Below, piece by piece: positions 37,163 through 46,366 of a DNA stretch of 64,000 nt; the first letter of the stretch is position 1, and the number at the start of each line of letters is the position of its first letter. Where the stretch lies: positions 434,001-498,000 of the forward strand of contig CAWBMS010000011.1 in assembly GCA_963790045.1 (NCBI GenBank), given 5' to 3'. The stretch is from DATKMP01 sp963790045 (GTDB taxonomy: Bacteria > Bacteroidota > Ignavibacteria > UBA10030). The position numbers and the translations under genes were made by a program. Below the pieces are notes generated by a model that was not told the DNA's origin, made no database searches, and saw only the letters and a program-made list of their open reading frames with translations.

Positions 37163-39757
37163 ATGAATCATTTTAGTAAAAATCGGTACCGAACTATATC
37201 GAAACGCATAGAATACGTATGTCTTTCCATGCCGTTGTTTGTATCAGTTGTTGTTGCACAATCGTATCAGGCAACCCATTATGTACCGATCACGAATTAC
37301 TACAACAGTATCGATACAACGAGATCGACTTTCGTTACCGATCTGCAAAATATTATTTATCCCCACAATCGAATTACATACGATAATTATGATGAGACGA
37401 ATGTTGCGAACTTTGCCTCGCGCGATACAACGAATGGGCAGCGTGTGGTGACATGCGTGTACAGCGGGTTGAATTATGTGTACACGCCGCCATTCAAGTG
37501 GTATGGTACGGCCGGCGTGAACGTTGATTCGGGATTCAGCCGTGAGCACTCATGGTGTCAGAGCTGGATGCCGAGTGTCAACGCATCGGGGTTCACGAGC
37601 CGTCCGGAGTATTCTGACCAGCATCATTTATATCCGACCAATCAGAAGTATGCAAACGAACCGCGAAACAATCATCCACACGGAATTGTCGCAACTGTCA
37701 CGAGTAGTTATTTAGAGTGCAAATTGGGAAAAGATGCGAATGGATATACTGTGTTCGAGCCGCGGAATAGCCATAAGGGCGATGTTGCGCGAGCAATGTT
37801 GTATATGGCGGTATGTTATAATGGCAAGGACGGATATGATTGGACATTCAATCATTTGAACAATGTGATCTTGCCGGATTCGATGAAAGAGGGGCCGGAA
37901 GATTTGAATACACTTCTTGCATGGAAGTCATCAGGTATCCGCCGGATGCATGGAGAAAGCACGCAACGAATATGTCGATTCGCTGCAAGGGAATCGCAAT
38001 CCTTTTATCGATCATCCCTCGTGGGTGAATTTGATTGACTTCAATACGTTGACGTTGAAAGGTGCTTCCGTAACACTTGCTACTGAACCAACAAACTATG
38101 CTACAAATTTTACCGCAACACTTAATGACAACACGACGATTCAATTGAACTGGACAGATGCAGCAGCGGGAACGCAATTACCGTCAGGATATTTGTTAAT
38201 GGCAAACACCACAAATAGCTTTACCGCGCCAAGCGATGGAACAACATCTACAGATGATGCGAATTTATCCGATGGATCAGCCGTGGTGAACATTACGTAC
38301 GGAAGCGGAACGACTTATACATTCAGCGGATTGAATACGGAGACGCAGTACGATTTTCGATTATATTCATACAATGGCGATGGAAGTGCGAGAAATTATA
38401 AAACAGACGGCACAATGCCTGCGGCAAGTGCGACAACAACAGGAACGAGCAGCGTAACACCGAATGGAAAATTGGATTTTGGCACAACGGCAGACGGAAC
38501 CACAGCAACGACAACCAATACCGGATTTGGAGGAGTAAGAATCGGTAGTGGCGGTGGTAGTTTTACGATTAAGAATCCAGGACAAACAATCGGGAGTGGC
38601 GCAGAATTACAAGGCGTTGCGCCGACCAGCACTTCTGTGAATAGTGTTGGGATAACGAGTTCAGAATATGGAACCGCAACGACATTATTCACGATTACGT
38701 TTCAAGTTTACTTCTCCGGCGGCAGTTCGGGTGATTGGTGTTTCTTTGCTGGTAATGGAACTACATTTGGTTCCACGCAAACTTCTCAATTTTTCAGTAC
38801 AGAGGTTTTTACAGGACTTAAATTTGTTTTCGGCGCATCAAACGCTATTACGACTTACAACCGTACGTCAAGTGGATGGATACGACGGGCATTATTGGAA
38901 CGCCTATCGCTCAAAATGTAGCATACACTATTGACATCGTAGGGAATAATTCCGCCAACACGGTCACTTATGGATCAAGCAGCGTTGCTGCAAACACATT
39001 TGATCTCTATGTCAATGACGTCCTTGTTGGAGATGATTTGCCAAAAGCCCAGCTTGCCAATGCGATAAATATTAACGCATTTAGATTCTACGGAGAGAGT
39101 TCCACAGGCAATGTAGCTACAATAGCGTTAGACAATATTGTGTGGTACAATACGATTGATGTAGCGATTTCCCTACCGGTCGAACTCGTTTCCTTTACAA
39201 CCGCAAGCAAAGAGAATGGTGCAACGCTGGCATGGAAAACAGCGACGGAAGTGAACAATTACGGGTTCGAGATTGAAAGAAGAAAAGTAGTTGAGTCTGT
39301 GAGTAGTGGAGTCGTTGAGTGGGCGAAAGTGGGATTTGTGGCGGGGAATGGTACGAGCAACATAGAACACAATTATTCATACACTGATAATAATATTCCA
39401 TCTGGAACGTACGCGTATCGGTTAAAGCAGATTGACAATGATGGAACATTTAAATATTCGAATGAAACGGAAGTGCAAGTTGGAATGGCTATGAAGATAT
39501 TGACGCTCGCCAATTATCCCAATCCGTTCAATCCGACGACAACAATTCAGTTCACAGTCCCAAATGATGGAAAAGCTATTGTGAAAATTTTTAATATGTT
39601 AGGGCAGGAAGTTGCAACGGCATTTAGCGGAGAGGTGAATGCCGGAACAGTGAATAATATAAGTTTCAATGCATCAAAGTTATCGAGCGGTGTGTATTTT
39701 GCACGCTTAGAAAATAGCAGACAGGTACAAACCAAAAAGTTGGTAGTAATGAAATGA
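37163..39757 (+). CDS. Secreted endonuclease I with T9SS sorting domain (several frameshifts)
   Basis: Exported nuclease. Residues about 1-290: signal peptide (MPLFVSVVVAQS) and an endonuclease I domain with the SREHSWCQSWMP, DQHHLYPTN, KGDVARAMLYMAVCYN and GNRNPFIDHPSWV motifs of the family. Then come a fibronectin-like segment (NDNTTIQLNWTDAAAG...TYTFSGLNTETQYDFRLYSYNGDGS), a concanavalin-like domain, and a T9SS tail (ANYPNPFNPTTTIQFTVP...TKKLVVMK). Between 37922 and 37947 the frame moves by +1 net (two insertions and a deletion would best restore HQ-YPPDAWEKARNEY), and a -1 at about 38880 loses one G in TGGGAT. Net span is a multiple of three. Active-site motifs are intact. Confidence 0.85.
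39296..39325 (+). repeat. AGTC..TGAGT repeat inside the endonuclease gene, copy 2
   Basis: TTGAGTCTGTGAGTAGTGG and GAGTCGTTGAGT occur in frame, encoding ESVSSGVVE between IERRKVV and WAKVGFVAG. The unit family matches the intergenic copies at 33382, 39755 and 59428. Confidence 0.65.
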
Positions 39758-39785
39758 GTCGGTGAGTATATGGTCTTTGAGCTTC
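39755..39785 (+). repeat. AGTC..TGAGT repeat after the endonuclease, copy 3
   Basis: TGAGTCGGTGAGTATATGG and GGTCTTTGAGCT start within the stop codon of the endonuclease gene, as copy 1 does for the LarA-like gene. Confidence 0.6.
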
Positions 39786-39834
39786 TACATAGATGAGATG
39801 TAGGAACGAACAATTGTCCGCCCCAGAAATCACT

Positions 39835-40383
39835 TTATTTTATATTGAAGACTGCCTTAAGAAAAAAATGCAAATCGTCGCTTACCGGCACTAACAACAA
39901 AGCTGGCCGCTCAACTTTAAATGCTGTAAGACTCAAGATAAAACCGCCATTCACTTCGAGTTTGTTTTGCGTCCATATTGTTTTGCCAAGCATGGCAATA
40001 TCTTTGGTGATGCCATGGAACGTCAACTTTCCTTCAACACGAATGCTGTCGCCATATTGTGTGACTGATGTGCTGGTAAACGTAACATACGGATAGGTGA
40101 TGGCATCGATCACTTCCATGGCATGGGAATCGCGATTCGAATTGCCGCTGTCAAATGTTGTTACATCGACCTGCGCAGTTACTTTGCTGATTTTCTTTTT
40201 TGCCAGATCAGCGTCCACACGAAACGCAACATCTTTGCTTATTGATTCCATTGTATGGAGAGGATGCGATAGTGTATATGTGACTGATGATTCTTCTTTG
40301 CTTTCACCGATCGTTTTCATTTGAGCTGATGCACCAAAACAAAAACTGAACAGCAGAAAAAATATTTTAATGTACTTTACCAT
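39835..40383 (-). CDS. YceI-family periplasmic protein
   Basis: A 182-residue exported protein with signal peptide (KIFFLLFSFCFGASAQ) and a YceI lipocalin-like domain: TYTLSHPLHTMESISKDV, TFDSGNSNRDSHAMEVIDAITYPYVTFTS, GKLTFHGITKDI. YceI proteins bind long isoprenoid or lipid molecules such as polyprenyl chains. It is the last gene of a minus-strand operon with a b561-like membrane protein and a Rieske protein, so a link to quinone-type electron transfer is possible. Confidence 0.85.
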   Translation of the reverse strand: MVKYIKIFFLLFSFCFGASAQMKTIGESKEESSVTYTLSHPLHTMESISKDVAFRVDADLAKKKISKVTAQVDVTTFDSGNSNRDSHAMEVIDAITYPYVTFTSTSVTQYGDSIRVEGKLTFHGITKDIAMLGKTIWTQNKLEVNGGFILSLTAFKVERPALLLVPVSDDLHFFLKAVFNIK

Positions 40384-40395
40384 TCTTCTTATTCC

Positions 40396-41064
40396 TTAAA
40401 ATGTTACAACGATTAATGATGCGGCAAGCGCTGTTGCAGTCGTGTAGGCAGATATTTGATGAAAGTGTGCGATCTGCGAATCGGTAGCACGCCGACTGAT
40501 CATCGAACCGAGAATCGGCGTCAAGACCATTCCCGTAAAATGAATCCATGCCAGCGTCTTGTGAATCGTTATCGTGCTTGCTTCATCGCGGCGAATCATC
40601 GGCGGCGGCGAAAGGACGGCAAGCAATCCTGTTGCACTATATGAAGCGATGGTTGTTGCAACAAGAATTTTATGATTGGTTACATAACCGCGGTCTCCGT
40701 CGATAATTTTTTGGCCAAAATAGATGGCGGTTATCATAGACCAAAGTGTAACAAATCCACCGATCTGATGCGCAACGAGCATCGTACGGCGAAGCGATAA
40801 TTCGCTTTTTCGTGATTCAGGCGTCAGTGGTGCAGCAATGCCCATGGGACCAAGCAATCCATTTTCTCCCCAAAGTCCTCTTTCCATAAAGCTTATATTT
40901 TCCGGCAGCAATCTGGGCTTCATCATCAGCGGAAGAGAATCGGTTTCTATTGCTGGCAGTGGGGCAAGAAGGGCGCTTCTCACCGATGGAAGATCGGCAT
41001 ACAACTGTCCCTGCATGGTGTGCATTCCCAGAATCATGAGAAACATCAACGTTAGAGATTTCAT
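40396..41064 (-). CDS. Membrane protein with b561-like histidine helices
   Basis: A 222-residue protein: signal peptide (MKSLTLMFLMILGMHTMQGQ), an exported stretch, then four membrane helices from about residue 95. Histidines sit in the helices in pairs suitable for haem (VAHQIGGFVTLWS, TNHKILVATT, IHKTLAWIHFTGMVLTP, HFHQISAYTTA), as in cytochrome b561-type proteins. Haem binding is inferred. It lies between a Rieske protein and a YceI protein with gaps of 31 and 12 bases. Confidence 0.6.
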   Translation of the reverse strand: MKSLTLMFLMILGMHTMQGQLYADLPSVRSALLAPLPAIETDSLPLMMKPRLLPENISFMERGLWGENGLLGPMGIAAPLTPESRKSELSLRRTMLVAHQIGGFVTLWSMITAIYFGQKIIDGDRGYVTNHKILVATTIASYSATGLLAVLSPPPMIRRDEASTITIHKTLAWIHFTGMVLTPILGSMISRRATDSQIAHFHQISAYTTATALAASLIVVTF

Positions 41065-41095
41065 AGATAGTCCTCCTGTAGTTGGTATGGATGAA

Positions 41096-41512
41096 TTAGG
41101 ATGTGACTCTGAGCATGGAACCGTTCAGAGATGTTTTATACGTAGCCAAAGAACTTGGTGCCGGTCCATTAAGTACGGAACCGTTGGTTGCAAAATTGGA
41201 ACCATGAAGCGGGCAATGAAATTCGTTTCCATTCAGTTGATAAGCCACCGTTCCACCCTGATGGGTGCAAATAGAACTGACGGCAACATACGATCCGTCT
41301 GCAATGTAGGCAACGATAATGTTATCATTGTAAATGTAACCACCTATTGTCTTCAGTGCACTATTAGCAGAAGCATTTAAGTCTAATGTGAAATCGACAT
41401 TAGTCGGTGGATTGGTAACTTGATCTAACGGGTTACAACTTTCAAGTAAGGAACTACAAATAACGGTTGCAGTACCAACTCCCAGCAGCGTGAGGAATTC
41501 TTTTCTGTCCAT
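41096..41512 (-). CDS. Rieske [2Fe-2S] lipoprotein-like protein
   Basis: Small 138-residue electron carrier. The N-terminus MDRKEFLTLLGVGTATVICSSLLESC is a hydrophobic export signal with a possible lipobox. The Rieske cluster motifs are ICTHQGG and HCPLHGS, each giving one Cys and one His. A GGAG site lies before the ATG. It is first in the minus-strand set with the b561-like and YceI genes and is likely exported to the periplasmic side of the membrane. Confidence 0.9.
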   Translation of the reverse strand: MDRKEFLTLLGVGTATVICSSLLESCNPLDQVTNPPTNVDFTLDLNASANSALKTIGGYIYNDNIIVAYIADGSYVAVSSICTHQGGTVAYQLNGNEFHCPLHGSNFATNGSVLNGPAPSSLATYKTSLNGSMLRVTS

Positions 41513-41624
41513 TATGATCTCCAGTTAAATGACAATGAAAAATATATTTTTATGGACTCCTCTTAAATTCAACGTACAGACATTTTGAAAAGTTCCCCAT
41601 TTAAGGAAGATGTTGTTCGAATAG

Positions 41625-41664
41625 AAAAAAAGGGTAGAGACGTACAATCTTGAATCTCTACCCT
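41625..41664 (-). terminator. Rho-independent terminator of the aldo/keto reductase gene
   Basis: On the minus strand GGGTAGAGA pairs with TCTCTACCC (41655-41663 with 41632-41640) and is followed by a run of T. It lies about 95 bases downstream of the aldo/keto reductase stop. Confidence 0.85.
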
Positions 41665-41757
41665 CAATAGGAAGGACACCTATAAATTACTGGTATAGGC
41701 AGGAGTGAATTATTCTTTTATGTAAATTGGAATATGACTACTCGTATTCCCAATATT

Positions 41758-42744
41758 TTATTTATTCACTGCCGCCATCGTGCGTTCCGGATATCGCAGT
41801 CCTTTTGCAGCACCAACTGGAACTGCCGCGTTGATTCGCGCAACATCCTGAGCGGATAAAGTAAGTGCGATTGCTTTGATATTTTCTTCTAAATATTTTC
41901 GTCTCTTCGTTCCCGGTATCGGTACAATATCAGTTCCCTGTGCAAGCAGCCATGCGAGCGCTAATTGTGCCGGTGTACATTTTTTTTCTTGAGCAATGGA
42001 TTCGATACGTTTGAACAATTCAAGATTATGATTGAAATTTTCTTCCTGAAAGCGCGGGCTGTTGTGGCGAAAATCATCCTTCTGCACATCGGAAATATTT
42101 TTAAACGCGCCGGTAAAAAATCCGCGGCCAAGCGGACTGTACAAAACGAACGTAATTCCAAGCTCACGGCATGTCGGTAAAATTTCTGCTTCCACATCCC
42201 GTGTCCAGAGTGAATATTCAGTTTGTAAGGCAGCGATCGGATGAATCTTTACAGCGCGGCGAATTGTTGCCGGCGCTGCTTCAGACAATCCGAGATATTT
42301 TACTTTTCCCTGCTTCACAAGTTCTGCCATTGCACCGACGGTTTCTTCAATCGGAACCTGAGGATCGACACGATGTTGGTAATAGAGATCGATGTAATCA
42401 GTGCCGAGCCGCTGCAAACTTGCTTCGCAAGCCGAGCGAACATATTCCGGACGGCCGTTCACGCCAAGGAAACTTCCGTCCGCGCCGCGCACGTTTCCAA
42501 ATTTTGTTGCAAGTATAATGTTGTGCCGATTGGCATGAAGAGCTTGTCCAACCAATTCTTCATTTTTTCCGACACCGTACATATCGGCAGTATCGAAAAA
42601 ATTTATACCCAATTCGATAGCGCGTTGAATTGTTGCGGCCGATTCTTCATCGTTTCTACCGGCGTAAAACTCGGACATACCCATACAACCGAGTCCGAGC
42701 GCGGAAACTTTTAGATCGCTTTGACCGAGAATTCTATATTCCAT
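41758..42744 (-). CDS. Aldo/keto reductase
   Basis: NADPH-dependent carbonyl reductase of the AKR fold, 328 residues. Present are GLGCMGMSEFYAG, the catalytic Asp-Tyr (FFDTADMYGVGKNEELVG), Lys (ILATKFGNVRG) and His (DLYYQHRVDP), and the C-terminal cofactor site IVPIPGTKRRKYLEEN. It resembles the AKR group often annotated as pyridoxine 4-dehydrogenase or general stress protein 69; the substrate is unknown. Single gene with its own terminator. Confidence 0.92.
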   Translation of the reverse strand: MEYRILGQSDLKVSALGLGCMGMSEFYAGRNDEESAATIQRAIELGINFFDTADMYGVGKNEELVGQALHANRHNIILATKFGNVRGADGSFLGVNGRPEYVRSACEASLQRLGTDYIDLYYQHRVDPQVPIEETVGAMAELVKQGKVKYLGLSEAAPATIRRAVKIHPIAALQTEYSLWTRDVEAEILPTCRELGITFVLYSPLGRGFFTGAFKNISDVQKDDFRHNSPRFQEENFNHNLELFKRIESIAQEKKCTPAQLALAWLLAQGTDIVPIPGTKRRKYLEENIKAIALTLSAQDVARINAAVPVGAAKGLRYPERTMAAVNK

Positions 42745-42843
42745 AGTTTATTCTTCCATAAAATTGTAAGGATGAGATTTTATGCATTCTTTACAACAAA
42801 GAATCGATGATGAAACGTTCCGGCTAAAATATTCTACAATATT

Positions 42844-43292
42844 CTATTGATATTCGACGATTTGCTTGAGATGATGTTCCAAATGTCGGATATAGTCGTC
42901 AATAAGCCATTCAAGAGTAACATTGTTACCTGTTTTCCAATACAGCACTCTCTGGTGAGGTATGCTTTTGGAATATGAGAAATTAATTCAACGAATTGTC
43001 GGTTGTACACCTCCCAAAACGTGATGAGCTGTGCGCTAATTATAAATCGATGATAACTAAAATGATTCCAATGGTTCTGGTTGTATGTAATGGTTGGCAC
43101 TTGCTCAAACTGTACACGGATAAATCTTTGATGGTTATTCGTTGCGCTGTCAATAAGATGTCCTAAGATTTCTTTTTTACTCCATTTATCGGGCGCGGGT
43201 TTATTCGAATATTCATCTTCTGAAAGAGATTTTAATAACGGTGGTATGATGGTACAGAGATAATGAAGCCGTTGCAGAGATTGTTCTACCAT
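42844..43292 (-). CDS. DinB-like (YfiT) metal-dependent hydrolase family protein (frameshifted)
   Basis: Four-helix-bundle protein of the DinB family, about 149 residues. The N-terminal part has PAPDKWSKKEILGHLIDSATNNHQRF with the first metal His. The C-terminal part, WKTGNNVTLEWLIDDYIRHLEHHLKQIVEYQ, carries the other two His but is in a different frame. The shift is at 42966-42969, where a run of four T (A on the coding strand) should have five; span 3n+2 agrees with a -1. DinB proteins are thiol transferases or hydrolases of varied role, which fits the bacillithiol gene (bshB1) elsewhere in the window. Confidence 0.78.
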
Positions 43293-43376
43293 ACGATGAT
43301 CCTTTACAAATGGCGGTGTAATTTGTTTTCTTTTGTTGAACCTAAAATAAAAAGTTCAATCAGTTTGAGAAAATAT

Positions 43377-44702
43377 TTATGGTATAATTTTATCGACCGT
43401 TTCTAATTTATTCCCTTCACGTTTATCTGCACGCAAAAGGAGAATAGCAAAGATTAAACCAATAATGCCAAGCGTGGAGAACATTATCATACTTGCGGTG
43501 TAATCTTTTGTCGTATCACGCAGCAATCCGTTGAGCCACGGGAATAAGGCAAGCCCGAAATTTTGAATCGTGGTTGTTAATCCGAATGCTGTGCCCACGC
43601 GATTCTTTTCTACGAGTAACGGAATGGACGGCCACATTGCCGCAGGTACCATCACGAATGCTGCGCCGAGAATGATCATCGGAATTGCCGGCTGCACCAT
43701 CGTAAATGCCATCGTTAAAAATGCGGGAACCATAAAGATCGATCCGATCACCATAACGGAAGCGCGCTTGCCGACTTTATCTACTAATTGCCCGAAGAAT
43801 GGCGCGAGACACATCGATGCAAAAATAATGATGGTGGTTGTCCCGCCTGCCGTACTGAACATGTGAATGACGTTGTAAAATACTTGCGTAAAGAATCCGC
43901 CTTCTGAACCGACGGTCAGCGGTAAGCCCCATTTGCTGTTAAAGAAATCTGTGGAAAGTGCAGTAAATGGAAAGATTGCAGAATAAAATGTGAGGCACAG
44001 CAGCGTCACGTACCAATACGATGCGCTAAACTTTTTGATGTCCGAAAAAACAATTTTATCGCCGCCGCCTTCTTCTTGCAGCTTCAGAGCTTTTTCGCCG
44101 TGCATATCCATACCAACATATAACAAGTTGGCAAGCAGCGACAGTACGCAAAAGATGACAGCAGCCCACAGTGCTGCGCTGTATGTCCCGAAGTAACCTG
44201 CAATCAATGCTTCGGTATTGAAACTGAACAATGTTCCGAGACGGCTTAATGTCAAGCCGACACCAAAGGCGAAGGCAAGTTCCTTACCTTTGAACCATCT
44301 CGTAAAGATAGCGCTTTGTGCAACGACCAATGATTCCGATCCCCATCCGAAAATAAATCTGCCGAAAAATAAGATCCAGACATTCGGTGCAAGCGCAACG
44401 ATAAGCGCACCGATAGTAACGAGTGCTGAAAAAATCATGCTTGCTTTGCGCGTGCCGACTTTATCGATGAGCAAACCGCCGATGAAGACGGAAAGAATTG
44501 CTGCAACGCTGTACAGTGTGTAGGTTTGTCCGATGGTTTCACGATCTATGCCGAGCGCTTTGGTAAGGACGGGAGCAATTGCGCCGATGCTGTCGTACGC
44601 AAAATAACTTCCGAAGGTGAGAAGACTTACAACAATTAAAACAGAATAACGATATAATCGTCCGGTTGGATGAAAAATACCTGAGGGTTGATTATCATTC
44701 AT
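43377..44702 (-). CDS. Major facilitator superfamily transporter
   Basis: A 441-residue integral membrane protein with twelve predicted helices and MFS loop motifs (GGLLIDKVGTRKASM between helices 2 and 3, and FFGQLVDKVGKRASVM in the second half). It is NarK/oxalate-formate-like in general plan. The substrate cannot be read from sequence. It follows pepD and an OPT peptide transporter on the minus strand. Confidence 0.85.
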   Translation of the reverse strand: MNDNQPSGIFHPTGRLYRYSVLIVVSLLTFGSYFAYDSIGAIAPVLTKALGIDRETIGQTYTLYSVAAILSVFIGGLLIDKVGTRKASMIFSALVTIGALIVALAPNVWILFFGRFIFGWGSESLVVAQSAIFTRWFKGKELAFAFGVGLTLSRLGTLFSFNTEALIAGYFGTYSAALWAAVIFCVLSLLANLLYVGMDMHGEKALKLQEEGGGDKIVFSDIKKFSASYWYVTLLCLTFYSAIFPFTALSTDFFNSKWGLPLTVGSEGGFFTQVFYNVIHMFSTAGGTTTIIIFASMCLAPFFGQLVDKVGKRASVMVIGSIFMVPAFLTMAFTMVQPAIPMIILGAAFVMVPAAMWPSIPLLVEKNRVGTAFGLTTTIQNFGLALFPWLNGLLRDTTKDYTASMIMFSTLGIIGLIFAILLLRADKREGNKLETVDKIIP

Positions 44703-44808
44703 ATTATTTCTTTCTAAGTTTTATTCTTTCCAAGGTAAAAGGAAAAGGGGAGAAGGTAAATGGGAAATAAAAAAAATATATGGGAGAGGGCAAATATCGC
44801 AAGACAGA

Positions 44809-44841
44809 ACCAGTCCGACCCCTTTAAGGGATCGGACTGGT
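44809..44841. terminator. Strong hairpin between pepD and the MFS gene
   Basis: ACCAGTCCGACCCC and the facing GGGATCGGACTGGT form a stem of about 13 pairs with one mismatch around a short loop. It lies 13 bases after the pepD stop. There is no T run on the minus strand, so it may act as a processing or attenuation signal. Confidence 0.5.
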
Positions 44842-44853
44842 AAACATGCTTTT

Positions 44854-46312
44854 CTATTGTACGTTCTTCAAAATTGTCAGCAGATACTTCCAGTATTTTT
44901 CTACTGTGTCGATGTGCAGTTTTTCTTCCGGTGTGTGCACGCCTTCCATCGTTGGCCCCATGGAAAGCATATCCATCCCTTCGTATTTTTCGCCGATGAT
45001 GCCGCACTCAAGTCCGGCGTGAATGGCTTTCACTTCCGGTTCTTTACCGAACAGCGAAGTGTAAGTTTGTTTTGCCACCTTCAGAATCGGAGATTCGAGA
45101 TTGACCTTCCATCCCGGATACGCATCGCTCACGGTAAGCTCTGCACCGCCAAGCGTGAAGACCGAGGCAACTGTTTGTCCGATCTCTCTGATTTCAGAAG
45201 CGACAGAGCTGCGCTGGCTTGTGATGATCTCAACCTTTTTCGCATCGGAACGGATAATGGCAACGTTCGTGGATGTTTCAACTAAGTTGGGAATATCCGC
45301 GCTCATTTTAATGACGCCGTGCGGTAAGGCAGAAATGGTCTTCATGATTTTTATCTGCAACGGTTTCTTAAAGACCTTGCTGTTTTTCTTTGATTTAATT
45401 TCTTCCATGACAATGGAAAGTTTCGGATCAACGCTTTCGATTTCTGCTCGGATAATAGCGTCGCCCTGCGAAACAATACCGCTTGCTTCGTTTAATTTTT
45501 TCGAAGGGATGAAAACAATGGCTTCGGCTTCACGGGGAATCGCGTTGCTTTTGTTGCCGCCTTCGATGGAGGAAACGCGTGCATTCACTTTCTCAAGTGC
45601 TAATAAGACGCGATTGAGAATCTTGATCGAATCGCCGCGGCCTTTGTCGATCTCTGCGCCGGAATGTCCGCCTTTCAATCCTCGCACCTTAATGACAGTC
45701 GGCGTATAATTTGCTGGAGCAGTTTCGTATACAGCTTTCCAAGAAGCTGTGGTATTTTGTCCGCCGGCGCAGCCGACATACAGGATGCCTTCTTCTTCTG
45801 AATCAAGATTCAACAGAATGCGGCTCTTGACAAAATCCGGCTGCAAATTATTCGCGCCGGTCAATCCGGTTTCTTCATCGATGGTGAATAAAAACTCTAA
45901 CGGACCATGTTCCAGTGATCGATCTTCCATGATCGCAAGATTCGTTGCAATGGCAACACCATTATCAGCGCCAAGCGTTGTGCCGTTCGCGGTGAGGAAG
46001 TTTCCTTTTACCACAAGTTCGATTGGGTCTTTATCAAAATCATGGACTGTGTCTTTGTTTTTTTCACCGACCATATCGAGATGTCCCTGCAAACAAATGG
46101 ATGGAGCATTTTTCATGTCCTTTTGTTGCGGGTTTGCTCACGACAACGCTCAGCCATTTATCGCGCTTTACTTCTAATCCGAGTTTCTTTGCGGTTTCGA
46201 TGACATAATCCGAAATCTTTTTTTCATTCTTGGAGCAGCGGGGAATTTTGCTGATCTCGGCAAAATATTTCCACACTAACTCCGGTTTTGTTCCTTGTAA
46301 TAGATTCGACAT
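44854..46312 (-). CDS. pepD: Aminoacyl-histidine dipeptidase PepD (frameshifted)
   Basis: Zinc M20 peptidase that splits X-His and other dipeptides in the cytoplasm. The N-terminal 68 residues (PELVWKYFAEISKIPRCSKNEKKISDY) are in one frame and the rest in another. The join is the A-run at 46109-46113, one A too long; corrected it reads KGHENAPSICLQGHLDMVGEKN with the metal motif HxD, then LGADNGVAIA and FTIDEETGLTGA with the catalytic Glu pair. Span 3n+1, about 485 residues, the usual length. Just downstream of the OPT transporter gene, suggesting peptide uptake and breakdown. Confidence 0.9.
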
Positions 46313-46366
46313 AACAACCTCTTCTAATAATTATTTGTGATACTATTTTTCATCTGTTCATCACTT

